Of a DNA stretch of 64,000 nucleotides, positions 27,801 through 40,876 are shown piece after piece; within the stretch, counting starts at the first letter, position 1, and the number at the start of each line of letters is the position of its first letter. The notes beneath the pieces are model-generated. The model had not been told where the DNA came from. It made no database searches and worked only from the letters and a program-made list of their open reading frames with translations. The position numbers were made by a program, and so were the translations under genes. Source of the DNA: Apostichopus japonicus (lineage: Eukaryota > Echinodermata > Holothuroidea > Aspidochirotida > Stichopodidae); assembly GCF_037975245.1 (NCBI RefSeq), contig NC_092582.1, positions 25,708,077-25,772,076 of the forward strand, read 5' to 3'.

Positions 27801-30226
27801 GGGACTCCCAGCACCCAGTAGACGCTTCTCTCGAGTCAAAAGTGGCATTCGACGAAGTTTTAGTCATTTACATTAAATATGAAATGACGTCACGATATGG
27901 TTATTAAATTTCATTTTGCCTCCAAAATATAAATGTTTATACCATTCTTGTCACGTGGAAAGGAATCCAAAGGGCGCCACACACCACAGGTACAATTTTG
28001 GGAAGAATGAAAAAAGTCGCGATTTTGGCCAAAATCGGACAAAATCATAAGGGTATAGCCTTATGAAATTGGCAATTTTGGGCCAATAATGAAAGTTCTC
28101 AAATCTCTCTCAGACTATGCAGAAGGGACTCCCAGCACCCAGTAGACGCTTCTCTCGAGTCAAAAATGGCATTCGACGAAGTTTTAGTCATTTAAATTAA
28201 ATATGAAATGACGTCACGATATGGTTATTAAATTTCATTTTCCACTAAAATATAAATGTTTATATCACTTTATATCACTCTTGTCACGTGGAAAGGAATC
28301 CAAAGGGCGCCACACACCACAGGTACAATTTTGGGAAGAATTAAAAAAGTCGCGATTTTGGCCAAAATCGGACAAAATCATAAGGGTATAGCCTTATGAA
28401 ATTGGCCATTTTGGCCCAATAATGAAAGTTCTCAAATCTCTCTCAGACTATGCAGAAGGGACTCCCAGCACCCAGTAGACGCTTCTCTCGAGTCAAAAGT
28501 GGCATTCGACGAAGTCTTAGTCATTTACATTAAATATGAAATGACGTCACGATATGGTTATTAAATTTCATTTTGCCTCCAAAATATAAATGTTTATACC
28601 ATTCTTGTCACGTGGAAAGGAGTCCAAAGGGCGCCACACACCACAGGTACAATTTTGGGAAGAATTTAAAAAGGCGAGATTTTGGCTAAAATCGGACAAA
28701 ATCATGATTGTCAAATTGTCAAATTGTCAAAATAAATGTCAAAATCAAATTATGAAATTGACCATTTTGGGCCAATAATGAAAGTTCTCAAATCTCTCTC
28801 AGACTACGTAGGAGGGACTCCCAGCACCCAGTAGACGCTTCTCTCGAGTCAAAAGTGGCATTCGACGAGGTTTTAATCATTTACATTAAATATGAAATGA
28901 CGTCACGATATGGTTATTAAATTTCATTTTGCCTCCAAAATATAAATGTTTATACCACTCTTGTCACGTGGAAAGGAATCCAAAGGGCGCCACACACCAC
29001 AGGTACAATTTTGGGAAGAATTAAAAAAGTCGCGATTTTGGCCAAAATCGGACAAAATCATAAGGGTATAGCCTTATGAAATTGGCCATTTTGGGCCAAT
29101 AATGAAAGTTCTCAAATCTCTCTCAGTCTATGCAGAAGGGACTCCCAGCACCAAGTAGACGCTTCTCTCGAGTCAAAAGTGGCATTCGACGAAGTTTTAG
29201 TCATTTACATTAAATATGAAATGACGTCACGATATGGTTATTAAATTTCATTTTGCCTCCAAAATATAAATGTTTATACCATTCTTGTCACGTGGAAAGG
29301 AGTCCAAAGGGCGCCACACACCACAGGTACAATTTTGGGAAGAATTAAAAAAGTCGCGATTTTGGCCAAAATCGGACAAAATCATAAGGGTATAGCCTTA
29401 TGAAATTGGCCATTTTGGGCCAATAATGAAAGTTCTCAAATCTCTCTCAGACTATGCAGAAGGGACTCCCAGCACCAAGTAGACGCTTCTCGAGTCAAAA
29501 GTGGCATTCGACGAAGTTTTAGTCATTTACATTAAATATGAAATGACGTCACGATATGGTTATTAAATTTCATTTTGCATCCAAAATATAAATGTTGATA
29601 CCACTCTTGTCACATGGAAAGGAGTCCAAAGGGCGCCACACACCACAGGTACAATTTTGGGAAGAATTTAAAAAGGCGAGATTTTGGCTAAAATCGGACA
29701 AAATCATAATTGTCAAATTGTCAAAATAAATGTCAAAATCAAATTATGAAATTGACCATTTTGGGCCAATAATGAAAGTTCTCAAATCTCTCTCAGACTA
29801 CGTAGGAGGGACTCCCAGCACCCAGTAGACGCTTCTCTCGAGTCAAAATTGGCATTCGACGAGGTTTTAATCATTTACATTAAATATGAAATGACGTCAC
29901 GATATGGTTATTAAATTTCATTTTGCCTCCAAAATATAAATGTTTATACCACTCTTGTCACGTGGAAAGGAATCCAAAGGGCGCCACACACCACAGGTAC
30001 AATTTTGGGAAGAATGAAAAAAGTCGCGATTTGGGCTAAAATCGGACAAAATCATAAGGGTATAGCCTTATGAAATTGGCAATTTTGGGCCCAAAATGAA
30101 AGTTCTCAAATCTCTCTCAGACTACGTAGAAGGGACTCCCAGCACCCAGTAGACGCTTCTCTCGAGTCAAAAGTGGCATTCCACGAAGTTTTAGTCATTT
30201 AAATTAAATATGAAATGACGTCACGA

Positions 30227-30548
30227 TATGGTTATTAAATTTCATTTTCCACTAAAATATAAATGTCTATACCACTCTTGTCACGTGGAAAGGAGTCCAA
30301 AGGGCGCCACACACCACAGGTACAATTTTGCAAAGGATTAAAAAAGTCGAGATTTTGGCTAAAATCGGACAAAATCATAAGGGTATAGCCTTATGAAATT
30401 GGCAATTTTGGGCCAATAATGAAAGTTCTCAAATCTCTCTCAGACTACGTAGGAGGGACTCCCAGCACCAAGTACACGCTTCTCTCGAGTCAAAAGTGGC
30501 ATTCGACGAAGTTTAGTCATTTAAATTAAATATGAAATGACGTCAAGG
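30227..30548. repeat. Chimeric satellite monomer (copy 2)
   Basis: Same junction as the monomer at 13,052, including the downstream CAAGTACACGC variant, so it descends from the same recombination event rather than a new one. Confidence 0.75.
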
Positions 30549-33500
30549 TATGGTTATTAAATTTCATTTTCCACTAAAATATAAATGTTTATATCACTTT
30601 ATATCACTCTTGTCCCGTGGAAAGGAAATCCAAAGGGCGCCACACACCACAGGTACAATTTTGGGAAGAATTAAAAGAGTCGCGATTTTGGCCAAAATCG
30701 GACAAAATCATAAGGGTATAGCCTTATGAAATTGGCCATTTTGGGCCAATAATGAAAGTTCTCAAATCTCTCTCAGACTATGCAGAAGGGACTCCCAGCA
30801 CCCAGTAGACGCTTCTCTCGAGTCAAAAGTGGCATTCGACGAAGTTTTAGTCATTTACATTAAATATGAAATGACGTCACGATATGGTTATTAAATTTCA
30901 TTTTGCCTCCAAAATATAAATGTTTATACCATTCTTGTCACGTGGAAAGGAATCCAAAGGGCGCCACACACCACAGGTACAATTTTGGGAAGAATTAAAA
31001 AAGTCGCGATTTTGGCCAAAATCGGACAAAATCATAAGGGTATATATAGCCTTATGAAATTGGCCATTTTGGGCCAATAATGAAAGTTCTCAAATCTCTC
31101 TCAGACTATGCAGAAGGGACTCCCAGCACCCAGTAGACGCTTCTCTCGAGTCAAAAGTGGCATTCGACGAAGTTTTAGTCATTTACATTAAATATGAAAT
31201 GACGTCACGATATGGTTATTAAATTTCATTTTCCACTAAAATATAAATGTTTATATCACTTTATATCACTCTTGTCACGTGGAAAGGAATCCAAAGGGCG
31301 CCACACACCACAGGTACAATTTTGGGAAGAATTAAAAAAGTCGCGATTTTGGCCAAAATCGGACAAAATCATAAGGGTATAGCCTTATGAAATTGGCCAT
31401 TTTGGGCCAATAATGAAAGTTCTCAAATCTCTCTCAGACTATGCAGAAGGGACTCCCAGCACCCAGTAGACGCTTCTCTCGAGTCAAAAGTGGCATTCGA
31501 CGAAGTTTTAGTCATTTACATTAAATATGAAATGACGTCACGATATGGTTATTAAATTTCATTTTCCACTAAAATATAAATGTTTATATCACTTTATATC
31601 ACTCTTGTCACGTGGAAAGGAATCCAAAGGGCGCCACACACCACAGGTACAATTTTGGGAAGAATTAAAAAAGTCGCGATTTTGGCCAAAATCGGACAAA
31701 ATCATAAGGGTAGAGCCTTATGAAATTGGCCATTTTGGGCCAATAATGAAAGTTCTCAAATCTCTCTCAGACTACGTAGGAGGGACTCCCAGCACCCAGT
31801 AGACGCTTCTCTCGAGTCAAAAGTGGCATTCGACGAAGTTTTAGTCATTTAAATTAGATATGAAATGACGTCACGATATGGTTATTAAATTTTATGTTGC
31901 CACCAAAATATAAGTGTCTATACCACTCTTGTCACGTGGAAAGGAGTCCAAAGGGCGCCACACACCACAGGTACAATTTTGCAAAGGATTAAAAAAGTCG
32001 AGATTTTGGCTAAAATCGGACAAAATCATAAGGGTATAGCCTTATGAAATTGGCAATTTTGGGCCAATAATGAAAGTTCTCAAATCTCTCTCAGACTACG
32101 TAGGAGGGACTCCCAGCACCAAGTAGACGCTTCTCTCGAGTCAAAAGTGGCATTCGACGAAGTTTAGTCATTTAAATTAAATATGAAATGACGTCAAGGT
32201 ATGGTTATTAAATTTCATTTTCCACTAAAATATAAAGGTTTATATCACTTTATATCACTCTTGTCCCGTGGAAAGGAGTCCAAAGGGCGCCACACACCAC
32301 AGGTACAATTTTGGGAAGAATTAAAAGAGTCGCGATTTTGGCCAAAATCGGACAAAATCATAAGGGTATAGCCTTATGAAATTGGCCATTTTGGGCCAAT
32401 AATGAAAGTTCTCAAATCTCTCTCAGACTATGCAGAAGGGACTCCCAGCACCCAGTAGACGCTTCTCTCGAGTCAAAAGTGGCATTCGACGAAGTTTTAG
32501 TCATTTACATTAAATATGAAATGACGTCACGATATGGTTATTAAATTTCATTTTGCCTCCAAAATATAAATGTTTATACCATTCTTGTCACGTGGAAAGG
32601 AATCCAAAGGGCGCCACACACCACAGGTACAATTTTGGGAAGAATGAAAAAAGTCGCGATTTTGGCCAAAATCGGACAAAATCATAAGGGTATAGCCTTA
32701 TGAAATTGGCCATTTTGGCCCAATAATGAAAGTTCTCAAATCTCTCTCAGACTATGCAGAAGGGACTCCCAGCACCCAGTAGACGCTTCTCTCGAGTCAA
32801 AAATGGCATTCGACGAAGTTTTAGTCATTTAAATTAAATATGAAATGACGTCACGATATGGTTATTAAATTTCATTTTCCACTAAAATATAAATGTTTAT
32901 ATCACTTTATATCACTCTTGTCACGTGGAAAGGAATCCAAAGGGCGCCACACACCACAGGTACAATTTTGGGAAGAATTAAAAAAGTCGCGATTTTGGCC
33001 AAAATCGGACAAAATCATAAGGGTATAGCCTTATGAAATTGGCCATTTTGGCCCAATAATGAAAGTTCTCAAATCTCTCTCAGACTATGCAGAAGGGACT
33101 CCCAGCACCCAGTAGACGCTTCTCTCGAGTCAAAAGTGGCATTCGACGAAGTTTTAGTCATTTACATTAAATATGAAATGACGTCACGATATGGTTATTA
33201 AATTTCATTTTGCCTCCAAAATATAAATGTTGATACTATTCTTGTCACGTGGAAAGGAGTCCAAAGGGCGCCACACACCACAGGTACAATTTTGGGAAGA
33301 ATTTAAAAAGGCGAGATTTTGGCTAAAATCGGACAAAATCATAATTGTCAAATTGTCAAATTGTCAAAATAAATGTCAAAATCAAATTATGAAATTGACC
33401 ATTTTGGGCCAATAATGAAAGTTCTCAAATCTCTCTCAGACTACGTAGGAGGGACTCCCAGCACCCAGTAGACGCTTCTCTCGAGTCAAAAGTGGCATTC

Positions 33501-35196
33501 GACGAGGTTTTAATCATTTACATTAAATATGAAATGACGTCACGATATGGTTATTAAATTTCATTTTGCCTCCAAAATATAAATGTTTATACCACTCTTG
33601 TCACGTGGAAAGGAATCCAAAGGGCGTCACACACCACATGTAGAATTTTGGGAAGAATGAAAAAAGTCGCGATTTTGGCTAAAATCGGACAAAATCATAA
33701 GGGTATAGCCTTATGAAATTGGCAATTTTGGGCCAAAAATGAAAGTTCTCAAATCTCTCTCAGACTACGTAGAAGGGACTCCCAGCACCCAGTAGACGCT
33801 TCTCTCGAGTCAAAAGTGGCATTCGACGAAGTTTTAGTCATTTAAATTAAATATGAAATGACGTCACGATATGGTTATTAAATTTCATTTTCCACTAAAA
33901 TATAAATGTTTATATCACTTTATATCACTCTTGTCACGTGGAAAGGAATCCAAAGGGCGCCACACACCACAGGTACAATTTTGGGAAGAATTAAAAAAGT
34001 CGCGATTTTGGCCAAAATCGGACAAAATCATAAGGGTATAGCCTTATGAAATTGGCCATTTTGGGCCAATAATGAAAGTTCTCAAATCTCTCTCAGACTA
34101 TGCAGAAGGGACTCCCAGCACCAAGTAGACGCTTCTCTCGAGTCAAAAGTGGCATTCGACGAAGTTTTAGTCATTTACATTAAATATGAAATGACGTCAC
34201 GATATGGTTATTAAATTTCATTTTGCCTCCAAAATATAAATGTTTATACCATTCTTGTCACGTGGAAAGGAGTCCAAAGGGCGCCACACACCACAGGTAC
34301 AATTTTGGGAAGAATTAAAAAAGTCGCGATTTTGGCCAAAATCGGACAAAATCATAAGGGTATAGCCTTATGAAATTGGCCATTTTGGGCCAATAATGAA
34401 AGTTCTCAAATCTCTCTCAGACTATGCAGAAGGGACTCCCAGCACCAAGTAGACGCTTCTCGAGTCAAAAGTGGCATTCGACGAAGTTTTAGTCATTTAC
34501 ATTAAATATGAAATGACGTCACGATATGGTTATTAAATTTCATTTTGCATCCAAAATATAAATGTTGATACCACTCTTGTCACATGGAAAGGAGTCCAAA
34601 GGGCGCCACACACCACAGGTACAATTTTGGGAAGAATTTAAAAAGGCGAGATTTTGGCTAAAATCGGACAAAATCATAATTGTCAAATTGTCAAAATAAA
34701 TGTCAAAATCAAATTATGAAATTGACCATTTTGGGCCAATAATGAAAGTTCTCAAATCTCTCTCAGACTACGTAGGAGGGACTCCCAGCACCCAGTAGAC
34801 GCTTCTCTCGAGTCAAAATTGGCATTCGACGAGGTTTTAATCATTTACATTAAATATGAAATGACGTCACGATATGGTTATTAAATTTCATTTTGCCTCC
34901 AAAATATAAATGTTTATACCACTCTTGTCACGTGGAAAGGAATCCAAAGGGCGCCACACACCACAGGTACAATTTTGGGAAGAATGAAAAAAGTCGCGAT
35001 TTGGGCTAAAATCGGACAAAATCATAAGGGTATAGCCTTATGAAATTGGCAATTTTGGGCCCAAAATGAAAGTTCTCAAATCTCTCTCAGACTACGTAGA
35101 AGGGACTCCCAGTTCCCAGTAGACGCTTCTCTCGAGTCAAAAGTGGCATTCCACGAAGTTTTAGTCATTTAAATTAAATATGAAATGACGTCACGA

Positions 35197-35518
35197 TATG
35201 GTTATTAAATTTCATTTTCCACTAAAATATAAATGTCTATACCACTCTTGTCACGTGGAAAGGAGTCCAAAGGGCGCCACACACCACAGGTACAATTTTG
35301 CAAAGGATTAAAAAAGTCGAGATTTTGGCTAAAATCGGACAAAATCATAAGGGTATAGCCTTATGAAATTGGCAATTTTGGGCCAATAATGAAAGTTCTC
35401 AAATCTCTCTCAGACTACGTAGGAGGGACTCCCAGCACCAAGTACACGCTTCTCTCGAGTCAAAAGTGGCATTCGACGAAGTTTAGTCATTTAAATTAAA
35501 TATGAAATGACGTCAAGG
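35197..35518. repeat. Chimeric satellite monomer (copy 3)
   Basis: Lies exactly 4,970 bp after the copy at 30,227 and shares its junction. It was therefore copied as part of the large higher-order duplication. Confidence 0.75.
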
Positions 35519-38325
35519 TATGGTTATTAAATTTCATTTTCCACTAAAATATAAATGTTTATATCACTTTATATCACTCTTGTCCCGTGGAAAGGAAATC
35601 CAAAGGGCGCCACACACCACAGGTACAATTTTGGGAAGAATTAAAAGAGTCGCGATTTTGGCCAAAATCGGACAAAATCATAAGGGTATAGCCTTATGAA
35701 ATTGGCCATTTTGGGCCAATAATGAAAGTTCTCAAATCTCTCTCAGACTATGCAGAAGGGACTCCCAGCACCCAGTAGACGCTTCTCTCGAGTCAAAAGT
35801 GGCATTCGACGAAGTTTTAGTCATTTACATTAAATATGAAATGACGTCACGATATGGTTATTAAATTTCATTTTGCCTCCAAAATATAAATGTTTATACC
35901 ATTCTTGTCACGTGGAAAGGAATCCAAAGGGCGCCACACACCACAGGTACAATTTTGGGAAGAATTAAAAAAGTCGCGATTTTGGCCAAAATCGGACAAA
36001 ATCATAAGGGTATAAGCCTTATGAAATTGGCCATTTTGGGCCAATAATGAAAGTTCTCAAATCTCTCTCAGACTATGCAGAAGGGACTCCCAGCACCCAG
36101 TAGACGCTTCTCTCGAGTCAAAAGTGGCATTCGACGAAGTTTTAGTCATTTACATTAAATATGAAATGACGTCACGATATGGTTATTAAATTTCATTTTC
36201 CACTAAAATATAAATGTTTATATCACTTTATATCACTCTTGTCACGTGGAAAGGAATCCAAAGGGCGCCACACACCACAGGTACAATTTTGGGAAGAATT
36301 AAAAAAGTCGCGATTTTGGCCAAAATCGGACAAAATCATAAGGGTATAGCCTTATGAAATTGGCCATTTTGGGCCAATAATGAAAGTTCTCAAATCTCTC
36401 TCAGACTATGCAGAAGGGACTCCCAGCACCCAGTAGACGCTTCTCTCGAGTCAAAAGTGGCATTCGACGAAGTCTTAGTCATTTACATTAAATATGAAAT
36501 GACGTCACGATATGGTTATTAAATTTCATTTTGCCTCCAAAATATAAATGTTTATACCATTCTTGTCACGTGGAAAGGAGTCCAAAGGGCGCCACACACC
36601 ACAGGTACAATTTTGGGAAGAATTTAAAAAGGCGAGATTTTGGCTAAAATCGGACAAAATCATAATTGTCAAATTGTCAAAATAAATGTCAAAATCAAAT
36701 TATGAAATTGACCATTTTGGGCCAATAATGAAAGTTCTCAAATCTCTCTCAGACTACGTAGGAGGGACTCCCAGCACCCAGTAGACGCTTCTCTCGAGTC
36801 AAAAGTGGCATTCGACGAGGTTTTAATCATTTACATTAAATATGAAATGACGTCACGATATGGTTATTAAATTTCATTTTGCCTCCAAAATATAAATGTT
36901 TATACCACTCTTGTCACGTGGAAAGGAATCCAAAGGGCGTCACACACCACATGTAGAATTTTGGGAAGAATGAAAAAAGTCGCGATTTTGGCTAAAATCG
37001 GACAAAATCATAAGGGTATAGCCTTATGAAATTGGCAATTTTGGGCCAAAAATGAAAGTTCTCAAATCTCTCTCAGACTACGTAGAAGGGACTCCCAGCA
37101 CCCAGTAGACGCTTCTCTCGAGTCAAAAGTGGCATTCGACGAAGTTTTAGTCATTTAAATTAAATATGAAATGACGTCACGATATGGTTATTAAATTTCA
37201 TTTTCCACTAAAATATAAATGTTTATATCACTTTATATCACTCTTGTCACGTGGAAAGGAATCCAATGGGCGCCACACACCACAGGTACAATTTTGGGAA
37301 GAATTAAAAAAGTCGCGATTTTAGCCAAAATCGGACAAAATCATAAGGGTATAGCCTTATGAAATTGGCCATTTTGGCCCAATAATGAAAGTTCTCAAAT
37401 CTCTCTCAGACTATGCAGAAGGGACTCCCAGCACCAAGTAGACGCTTCTCTCGAGTCAAAAGTGGCATTCGACGAAGTTTTAGTCATTTACATTAAATAT
37501 GAAATGACGTCACGATATGGTTATTAAATTTCATTTTGCCTCCAAAATATAAATGTTTATACCATTCTTGTCACGTGGAAAGGAGTCCAAAGGGCGCCAC
37601 ACACCACAGGTACAATTTTGGGAAGAATTAAAAAAGTCGCGATTTTGGCCAAAATCGGACAAAATCATAAGGGTATAGCCTTATGAAATTGGCCATTTTG
37701 GGCCAATAATGAAAGTTCTCAAATCTCTCTCAGACTATGCAGAAGGGACTCCCAGCACCAAGTAGACGCTTCTCTCGAGTCAAAAGTGGCATTCGACGAA
37801 GTTTTAGTCATTTACATTAAATATGAAATGACGTCACGATATGGTTATTAAATTTCATTTTCCACTAAAATATAAATGTTTATATCACTTTATATCACTC
37901 TTGTCACGTGGAAAGGAATCCAATGGGCGCCACACACCACAGGTACAATTTTGGGAAGAATTAAAAAAGTCGCGATTTTGGCCAAAATCGGACAAAATCA
38001 TAAGGGTATAGCCTTATGAAATTGGCCATTTTGGCCCAATAATGAAAGTTCTCAAATCTCTCTCAGACTATGCAGAAGGGACTCCCAGCACCAAGTAGAC
38101 GCTTCTCTCGAGTCAAAAGTGGCATTCGACGAAGTTTTAGTCATTTACATTAAATATGAAATGACGTCACGATATGGTTATTAAATTTCATTTTGCCTCC
38201 AAAATATAAATGTTTATACCATTCTTGTCACATGGAAAGGAGTCCAAAGGGCGCCACACACCACAGGTACAATTTTGGGAAGAATTTAAAAAGGCGAGAT
38301 TTTGGCTAAAATCGGACAAAATCAT

Positions 38326-38398
38326 AATTGTCAAATTGTCAAATTGTCAAATTGTCAAATTGTCAAATTGTCAAATTGTCAAATTGTCAAATTGTCAA
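38326..38398. repeat. 8-bp microsatellite inside a satellite monomer, 9 copies
   Basis: A perfect (AATTGTCA) tract of nine units replaces the GGGTATAGCC block of the monomer and stretches it to 404 bp. The same insertion occurs with 2-5 units near 7,931 (3), 12,535 (2), 14,518 (2), 15,848 (5), 16,545 (2), 24,378 (3), 26,047 (3), 28,708 (3), 29,708 (2), 33,346 (3), 34,678 (2), 36,665 (2) and 39,378 (3). All carriers share the flanking AAATAAATGTCAAAATC sequence and a GGCGAGATTT block, so they form one subfamily. Confidence 0.93.
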
Positions 38399-40876
38399 AA
38401 TAAATGTCAAAATCAAATTATGAAATTGACCATTTTGGGCCAATAATGAAAGTTCTCAAATCTCTCTCAGACTACGTAGAAGGGACTCCCAGCACCCAGT
38501 AGACGCTTCTCTCGAGTCAAAAGTGGCATTCGACGAGGTTTTAATCATTTACATTAAATATGAAATGACGTCACGATATGGTTATTAAATTTCATTTTGC
38601 CTCCAAAATATAAATGTTTATACCACTCTTGTCACGTGGAAAGGAATCCAAAGGGCGCCACACACCACAGGTACAATTTTGGGAAGAATTAAAAAAGTCG
38701 CGATTTTGGCCAAAATCGGACAAAATCATAAGGGTATAGCCTTATGAAATTGGCAATTTTGGGCCAATAATGAAAGTTCTCAAATCTCTCTCAGACTATG
38801 CAGAAGGGACTCCCAGCACCAAGTAGACGCTTCTCTCGAGTCAAAAGTGGCATTCGACGAAGTTTTAGTCATTTACATTAAATATGAAATGACGTCACGA
38901 TATGGTTATTAAATTTCATTTTGCCTCCAAAATATAAATGTTTATACCATTCTTGTCACGTGGAAAGGAGTCCAAAGGGCGCCACACACCACAGGTACAA
39001 TTTTGGGAAGAATTAAAAAAGTCGCGATTTTGGCCAAAATCGGACAAAATCATAAGGGTATAGCCTTATGAAATTGGCCATTTTGGGCCAATAATGAAAG
39101 TTCTCAAATCTCTCTCAGACTATGCAGAAGGGACTCCCAGCACCAAGTAGACGCTTCTCTCGAGTCAAAAGTGGCATTCGACGAGGTTTTAGTCATTTAC
39201 ATTAAATATGAAATGACGTCACGATATGGTTATTAAATTTCATTTTGCCTCCAAAATATAAATGTTGATACCACTCTCGTCACATGGAAAGGAGTCCAAA
39301 GGGCGCCACACACCACAGGTACAATTTTGGGAAGAATTTAAAAAGGCGAGATTTTGGCTAAAATCGGACAAAATCATAATTGTCAAATTGTCAAATTGTC
39401 AAAATAAATGTCAAAATCAAATTATGAAATTGACCAGTTTGGGCCAATAATGAAAGTTCTCAAATCTCTCTCAGACTACGTAGGAGGGACTCCCAGCACC
39501 CAGTAGACGCTTCTCTCGAGTCAAAAGTGGCATTCGACGAGGTTTTAATCATTTATATAAATATGAAATGACGTCACGATATGGTTATTAAATTTCATTT
39601 TGCCTCCAAAATATAAATGTTTATACCACTCTTGTCACGTGGAAAGGAATCCAAAGGGCGCCACACACCACAGGTACAATTTTGGGAAGAATTAAAAAAG
39701 TCGCGATTTTGGCCAAAATCGGACAAAATCATAAGGGTATATATAGCCTTATGAAATTGGCCATTTTGGGCCAATAATGAAAGTTCTCAAATCTCTCTCA
39801 GACTATGCAGAAGGGACTCCCAGCACCCAGTAGACGCTTCTCTCGAGTCAAAAGTGGCATTCGACGAAGTTTTAGTCATTTAAATTAGATATGAAATGAT
39901 CAAGGTATGGTTATTAAATTTCATTTTCCACTAAAATATAAATTTTTATATCACTCTTGTCACGTGGAAAGGAGACCAAAGGGCGCCACACACCACAGGT
40001 ACAATTTTGGGAAGAATTAAAAAAGTCGCGATTTGGGTAAAAATCGGACAAAATCATAAGGGTATAGCCTCATGAAATTGGCAATTTTGGGCCAATAATG
40101 AAAGTTCTCAAATCTCTCTCAGACTATGCAGAAGGGACTCCCAGCACCAAGTAGACGCTTCTCTCGAGTCAAAAGTGGCATTCGACGAAGTTTTAGTCAT
40201 TTACATTAAATATGAAATGACGTCACGATATGGTTATTAAATTTCATTTTGCCTCCAAAATATAAATGTTGATACCACTCTTGTCACATGGAAAGGAGTC
40301 CAAAGGGCGCCACACACCACAGGTACAATTTTGGGAAGAATTTAAAAAGGCGAGATTTTGGCTAAAATCGGACAAAATCATAAGGGTATAGCCTTATGAA
40401 ATTGATCATTTTGGGCCAATAATGAAAGTTCTCAAATCTCTCTCAGACTATGCAGAAGGGACTCCCAGCACCCAGTAGACGCTTCTCTCGAGTCAAAAGT
40501 GGCATTTGACGAAGTTTTAATCATTTACATTAAATATGAAATGACGTCACGATATGGTTATTAAATTTCATTTTGCCTCCAAAATATAAATGTTGATACC
40601 ACTCTTGTCACGTGGAAAGGAATCCAAAGGGCGCCACACACCACAGGTACAATTTTGGGAAGAATGAAAAAAGTCGCGATTTGGGTAAAAATCGGACAAA
40701 ATCATAAGGGTATAGCCTTATGAAATTGGCCAATTTGGGCAAAAAATGAAAGTTCTCAAATCTCTCTCAGAGTACGTAGGAGGGACTCCCAGCACCCAGT
40801 AGACGCTTCTCTCGAGTCAAAAGTGGCATTCGACGAAGTTTTAGTCATTTAAATTAGATATGAAATGACGTCAAGA

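Larger units (their letters stand above)
28950..36500. repeat. 4,970-bp higher-order repeat, near-identical copies
   Basis: About 2.6 kb at 28,950-31,540 recurs at 33,920-36,500, offset 4,970 bp. Rare markers coincide: a 4-bp deletion giving AGACGCTTCTCGAG (29,481 and 34,451), TTGCATCCAAAATAT (about 29,574 and 34,544), TCAAAATTGGCATT, and CAAGTACACGC. Differences are few, for example CAGCACCCAG versus CAGTTCCCAG near 35,112. This is among the most recent large duplications in the array. Confidence 0.88.

Noticed and set aside
23606-39450. Repeated 62-85 codon open frames beginning MFIPFLSRGKES or MVIKFHFPLKYK
   Set aside because: They are satellite monomers in which one stop is lost; the same DNA is closed in most copies and shows no known domain or splice context.
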